This document shows positions 61,573 to 64,000 of a DNA stretch of 64,000 nucleotides, one piece after another. The first letter of the stretch is position 1. Each line of letters starts with the position of its first letter. Source of the stretch: Virgibacillus ihumii (GTDB lineage Bacteria; Bacillota; Bacilli; Bacillales; Amphibacillaceae). Location of the stretch: contig NZ_CACVAN010000001.1 of assembly GCF_902726655.1 (NCBI RefSeq), forward strand, positions 3,038,001-3,102,000, read 5' to 3'. The notes beneath the pieces are model-generated. The model made no database searches, was not told the origin of the DNA, and was given only the letters and a program-made list of their open reading frames with translations. A program made the position numbers and the translations under genes.

Positions 61573-61824
61573 TCAGGATTGATTATTATACTCGGCAAAT
61601 TTCACAAAGGTTATTTCATCTTCAACCAGTCCACATGCACCGCACTGGATTCTGTATTGCGGACCATTGTAAGCAATATGAAAAACTTCCGGATCTTTAT
61701 CTGAATAATCGTTAATGATATCGCCGGTTTGTGCGTCCAATTTAACCGGTTTGGCCATCTGTTCAATAATGTTAAACCGGGACCGGTTCGTTTTACAGTT
61801 AGGGCAAAGATATTGCTGTGTCAT
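61573..61824 (-). CDS. Small zinc-ribbon-like protein
   Basis: An 83-residue protein with CPNC near the start and CGAC at about 61-64, a four-Cys zinc ribbon. The middle is beta-rich ([15 protein letters not shown]). GGAGGTGG precedes the ATG at 61824. Family not recognised; protein or nucleic-acid binding is inferred. Confidence 0.65.
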   Translation of the reverse strand: MTQQYLCPNCKTNRSRFNIIEQMAKPVKLDAQTGDIINDYSDKDPEVFHIAYNGPQYRIQCGACGLVEDEITFVKFAEYNNQS

Positions 61825-61949
61825 GTAAACCACCTCCATTTCATACTATGCCTAATAAAAATGTTATTATCCGTCGAATTTCGACAAAAACCGGGTGGTG
61901 ACAGGCAACTCCGAATACTGTAAGCTGTATGGGAGAGGGGGAGTTCTAT

Positions 61950-64000
61950 TTGAATGATGATAACAATAATAATTTTACAGAACGTCATAAAGAGAGAATC
62001 AATAAAGTTTTAAAACGCACTGGCTACATATTGATTATTCCTGTTGTGCTTCTTATTTCGGGCTTGCTGTCACTTGGTTTCATTACTGATTACATATGGA
62101 TGGATACAATTGGCTTTGCAGGGGTGTTTACAACTGTTTTTAAAAGTAAAATCTGGCTTGCAGTGATCGGATTTCTGTTATTTGCAGTTGTTACCTTTTT
62201 TACGCTTTCCTGGATTCGTCACACGTATCTCGGCCACATGGATCGCAGTCAATTGCCGGCTGTCTTACTGGAACGGAAAAAAATCATTCCAATTATAGTA
62301 GGGATTGCTGCTTTAATTGGCGTTTTCGGGAGCAGTATTACACAGGGATTCGGCTGGGAGCGCACATTGAAATTTTTCAACCATGCTTCATTTGGACAGA
62401 CCGATCCATATTTTAATCTGGATATTTCTTTTTATTTATTTGTGCTGCCATTTTTAAAATATATTGTTTATTTACTGCTTGGTCTGGGTGTTTTTCTACT
62501 GGCAGTCGAGGCGGCAGCTTATTCCGTTTTTCATATTTACCGAATGAGCCGCTCTGCTCAGTTACATTTAGGCCTAACGCTCGGTTTCATCGGACTGCTG
62601 CTGGCGGCCCTTCACTTGCTGGAACCATATGATACACTGTTGACTAATAAAGTGAGTTTGTTCCAGGAAAGTGTTGTTCATGGATTGAGTTATACTGACA
62701 AGGTTATTAATATACCGAAAGCCTATGTATTGGCAGCCGCAGCATTGATTGGGACAGTATGGATGATTGTTGCACTTGTTCGGGGGAAACTCCGCGGGAT
62801 GGTCACTCCGGTTGCCATTTATGCCGGATTATTGATTGTCGGTCAATTGGCATCGGGATCGGTACAGAACTTTATCGTCTCACCGAATGAATTTTCCAAA
62901 GAGCGTCCGTTTCTTGAACACAACCTTTCTTATACAAAAGATGCGTATGCCTTGAATGATATTAAGGAAATGCAGCATCCGGGTAATTCTTCGTTGAGTG
63001 AAGCGATGGTCAAACGAAACCAGAAAACGATTGATAATATACGGATGAATGATGCACGTCCGTTGCTTGACGTATACAATCAGTTGCAGACATTCCGCAC
63101 CTATTACGAGTTTAATAATATTGACATTGACCGTTACAGGATTGACGGAGACTATGAACAGGTTTTTGTGGGGGCAAGGGAATTGAGTATGAAAGATCTT
63201 CCGGATCAGGCAAAAACATGGGTGAACCAAAACCTGCGCTATACACATGGTTACGGGATTACCATGAGTCATGTCAACCAGGTTACCCCACAGGGCCAAC
63301 CGAAATATATGGTAAAAAACCTTCCGCCAGAAGGGGTGTTGGATATCAGCAGACCACAAATTTATTTCGGTGAAGAATCCTATCAAAATGTTTTAGTTAA
63401 CAGTAAAGTGGATGAGTTTGATTACCCTTCAGGCGAAAAAAATGTTGATACACGCTTTAATGCAGACTCGGGGATTCCTTTGGATGGAATAAACCGGCTT
63501 TTATTTTCGTTGAATGAAGGGTCATTCCGAATGATGATATCGGATCAGATTACCGATGAAAGCAAACTGCTTGCTACGCGAAATATTATGGAACGGGTTA
63601 AGCGGATTGCGCCGTTTTTTACCTATGACAAAGACCCGTATATTGTTGTCAGGGATAACGGAAGTTTGGTCTGGATGATTGATGCATACGTGACAGCAGA
63701 ACGGTATCCAAACGCTGAACCTTACAAAGGAGAAAAAAATTATATTCGCAATCCCATCAAAGTGACGGTGGATGCCTATACCGGTGACGTGAATTTTTAT
63801 GTTGTTAATCCGGATGATCCGCTATTGAAGACATATCAACGTATTTTCCCGGATATGTTTACTTCTGACATCCCTGAAGATATCCAGGCACATTTCCGTT
63901 ATCCGGAGAAGCTGTTCACCGTACAGGCGAAAATGTATGGAACGTATCACATGTCAAATCTGGAAGTGTTTTATAATCGAGAGGACTCCTGGCAGTTTCC
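61950..64000 (+). CDS. UPF0182 family large membrane protein, 5' part
   Basis: The frame from TTG at 61950 (GGGAGAGGGGGAG 6 nt upstream) stays open to the end of the window, 683 codons. After an Asn-rich start (NDDNNNNFTERHKER) come seven hydrophobic helices to about residue 310, then a soluble extracellular domain that includes FIVSPNEFSKERPFLEHN and RYTHGYGITMSHVNQV. This is the layout of UPF0182 (COG1615), about 900 residues long, of unknown function. The 3' end lies beyond the window. Confidence 0.88.
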   Translation, partial: MNDDNNNNFTERHKERINKVLKRTGYILIIPVVLLISGLLSLGFITDYIWMDTIGFAGVFTTVFKSKIWLAVIGFLLFAVVTFFTLSWIRHTYLGHMDRSQLPAVLLERKKIIPIIVGIAALIGVFGSSITQGFGWERTLKFFNHASFGQTDPYFNLDISFYLFVLPFLKYIVYLLLGLGVFLLAVEAAAYSVFHIYRMSRSAQLHLGLTLGFIGLLLAALHLLEPYDTLLTNKVSLFQESVVHGLSYTDKVINIPKAYVLAAAALIGTVWMIVALVRGKLRGMVTPVAIYAGLLIVGQLASGSVQNFIVSPNEFSKERPFLEHNLSYTKDAYALNDIKEMQHPGNSSLSEAMVKRNQKTIDNIRMNDARPLLDVYNQLQTFRTYYEFNNIDIDRYRIDGDYEQVFVGARELSMKDLPDQAKTWVNQNLRYTHGYGITMSHVNQVTPQGQPKYMVKNLPPEGVLDISRPQIYFGEESYQNVLVNSKVDEFDYPSGEKNVDTRFNADSGIPLDGINRLLFSLNEGSFRMMISDQITDESKLLATRNIMERVKRIAPFFTYDKDPYIVVRDNGSLVWMIDAYVTAERYPNAEPYKGEKNYIRNPIKVTVDAYTGDVNFYVVNPDDPLLKTYQRIFPDMFTSDIPEDIQAHFRYPEKLFTVQAKMYGTYHMSNLEVFYNREDSWQF

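Noticed and set aside
62880..63386. 168-codon minus-strand ORF
   Set aside because: It lies wholly inside the UPF0182 coding frame, which has a good start and family motifs.
1..64000. tRNA, rRNA, insertion sequence or prophage genes
   Set aside because: None could be recognised on reading both strands; no transposase, integrase or phage structural motif was seen.

Overview
The window reads as chromosome of an endospore-forming, low-GC Bacillota in the Bacillaceae, most likely one of the halophilic genera around Virgibacillus, Oceanobacillus and Lentibacillus (genus inferred, not tested). Support comes from orthologs of YhcR, CypC, CvfC, Mta, YqxD, BstA and a Spo0E-type phosphatase, a SleL/YaaH-like LysM-GH18 protein, Bacillus-style AGGAGG ribosome binding sites with frequent TTG/GTG starts, TPP riboswitches, and promoter elements resembling CcpA, Fur and MhqR sites. 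No rRNA, tRNA, transposase, prophage or CRISPR array was seen.

Bases 1-11663 are one plus-strand surface-glycan cluster. It holds two paralogous GT-B-type proteins (the first cut by the window edge), an aldo/keto reductase, an extended SDR, a PseC-type aminotransferase, a NeuB-SAF-cytidylyltransferase fusion, a classical SDR, then PseF, PseG, PseH and PseI. Together they should make a CMP-activated nonulosonic acid of the pseudaminic type, perhaps plus a second related sugar through the fusion protein. PseB is not in view and may lie upstream. A ~300-bp MITE-like inverted-repeat element closes the cluster.

Bases 12104-22562 are mixed single genes: an MhqR/MhqD-like quinone-stress pair with a perfect palindromic operator, a papain-like amidase, CvfC, a P450 peroxygenase, a LysM-GH18 protein, YqxD, maltose acetyltransferase, a squalene/phytoene synthase relative and Mta. 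Bases 22730-26456 are a minus-strand thiamin salvage unit (thiW-tenA-thiD-thiM-thiE) with two TPP riboswitches, one before thiW and one between thiW and tenA.

Bases 26587-45221 hold a phosphotransferase, the large secreted nuclease/nucleotidase YhcR, a PadR/HAAS membrane pair, an alkyltransferase-like protein, an ABC-F resistance gene behind a leader peptide and attenuator, a Fur-box ferredoxin-NADP reductase, a divergent LysR/YeiH pair, a CDF transporter and several small enzymes. Bases 45574-64000 hold small membrane and spore-like genes, CopC/CopD, a second PadR/HAAS module with a DUF4173 protein and an extra UppS, BstA, methyltransferases, a MATE pump, a Spo0E-like protein, acetoacetyl-CoA synthetase under a cre-overlapped promoter, and the start of a UPF0182 membrane protein that runs off the end.

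The intergenic DNA is the most unusual part. There are four short-period arrays (one of 20 bp, three of about 21 bp) with different core words but the same architecture, and a dispersed ~80-bp repeat in three good copies and one degenerate copy. Two arrays directly abut copies of the dispersed repeat.
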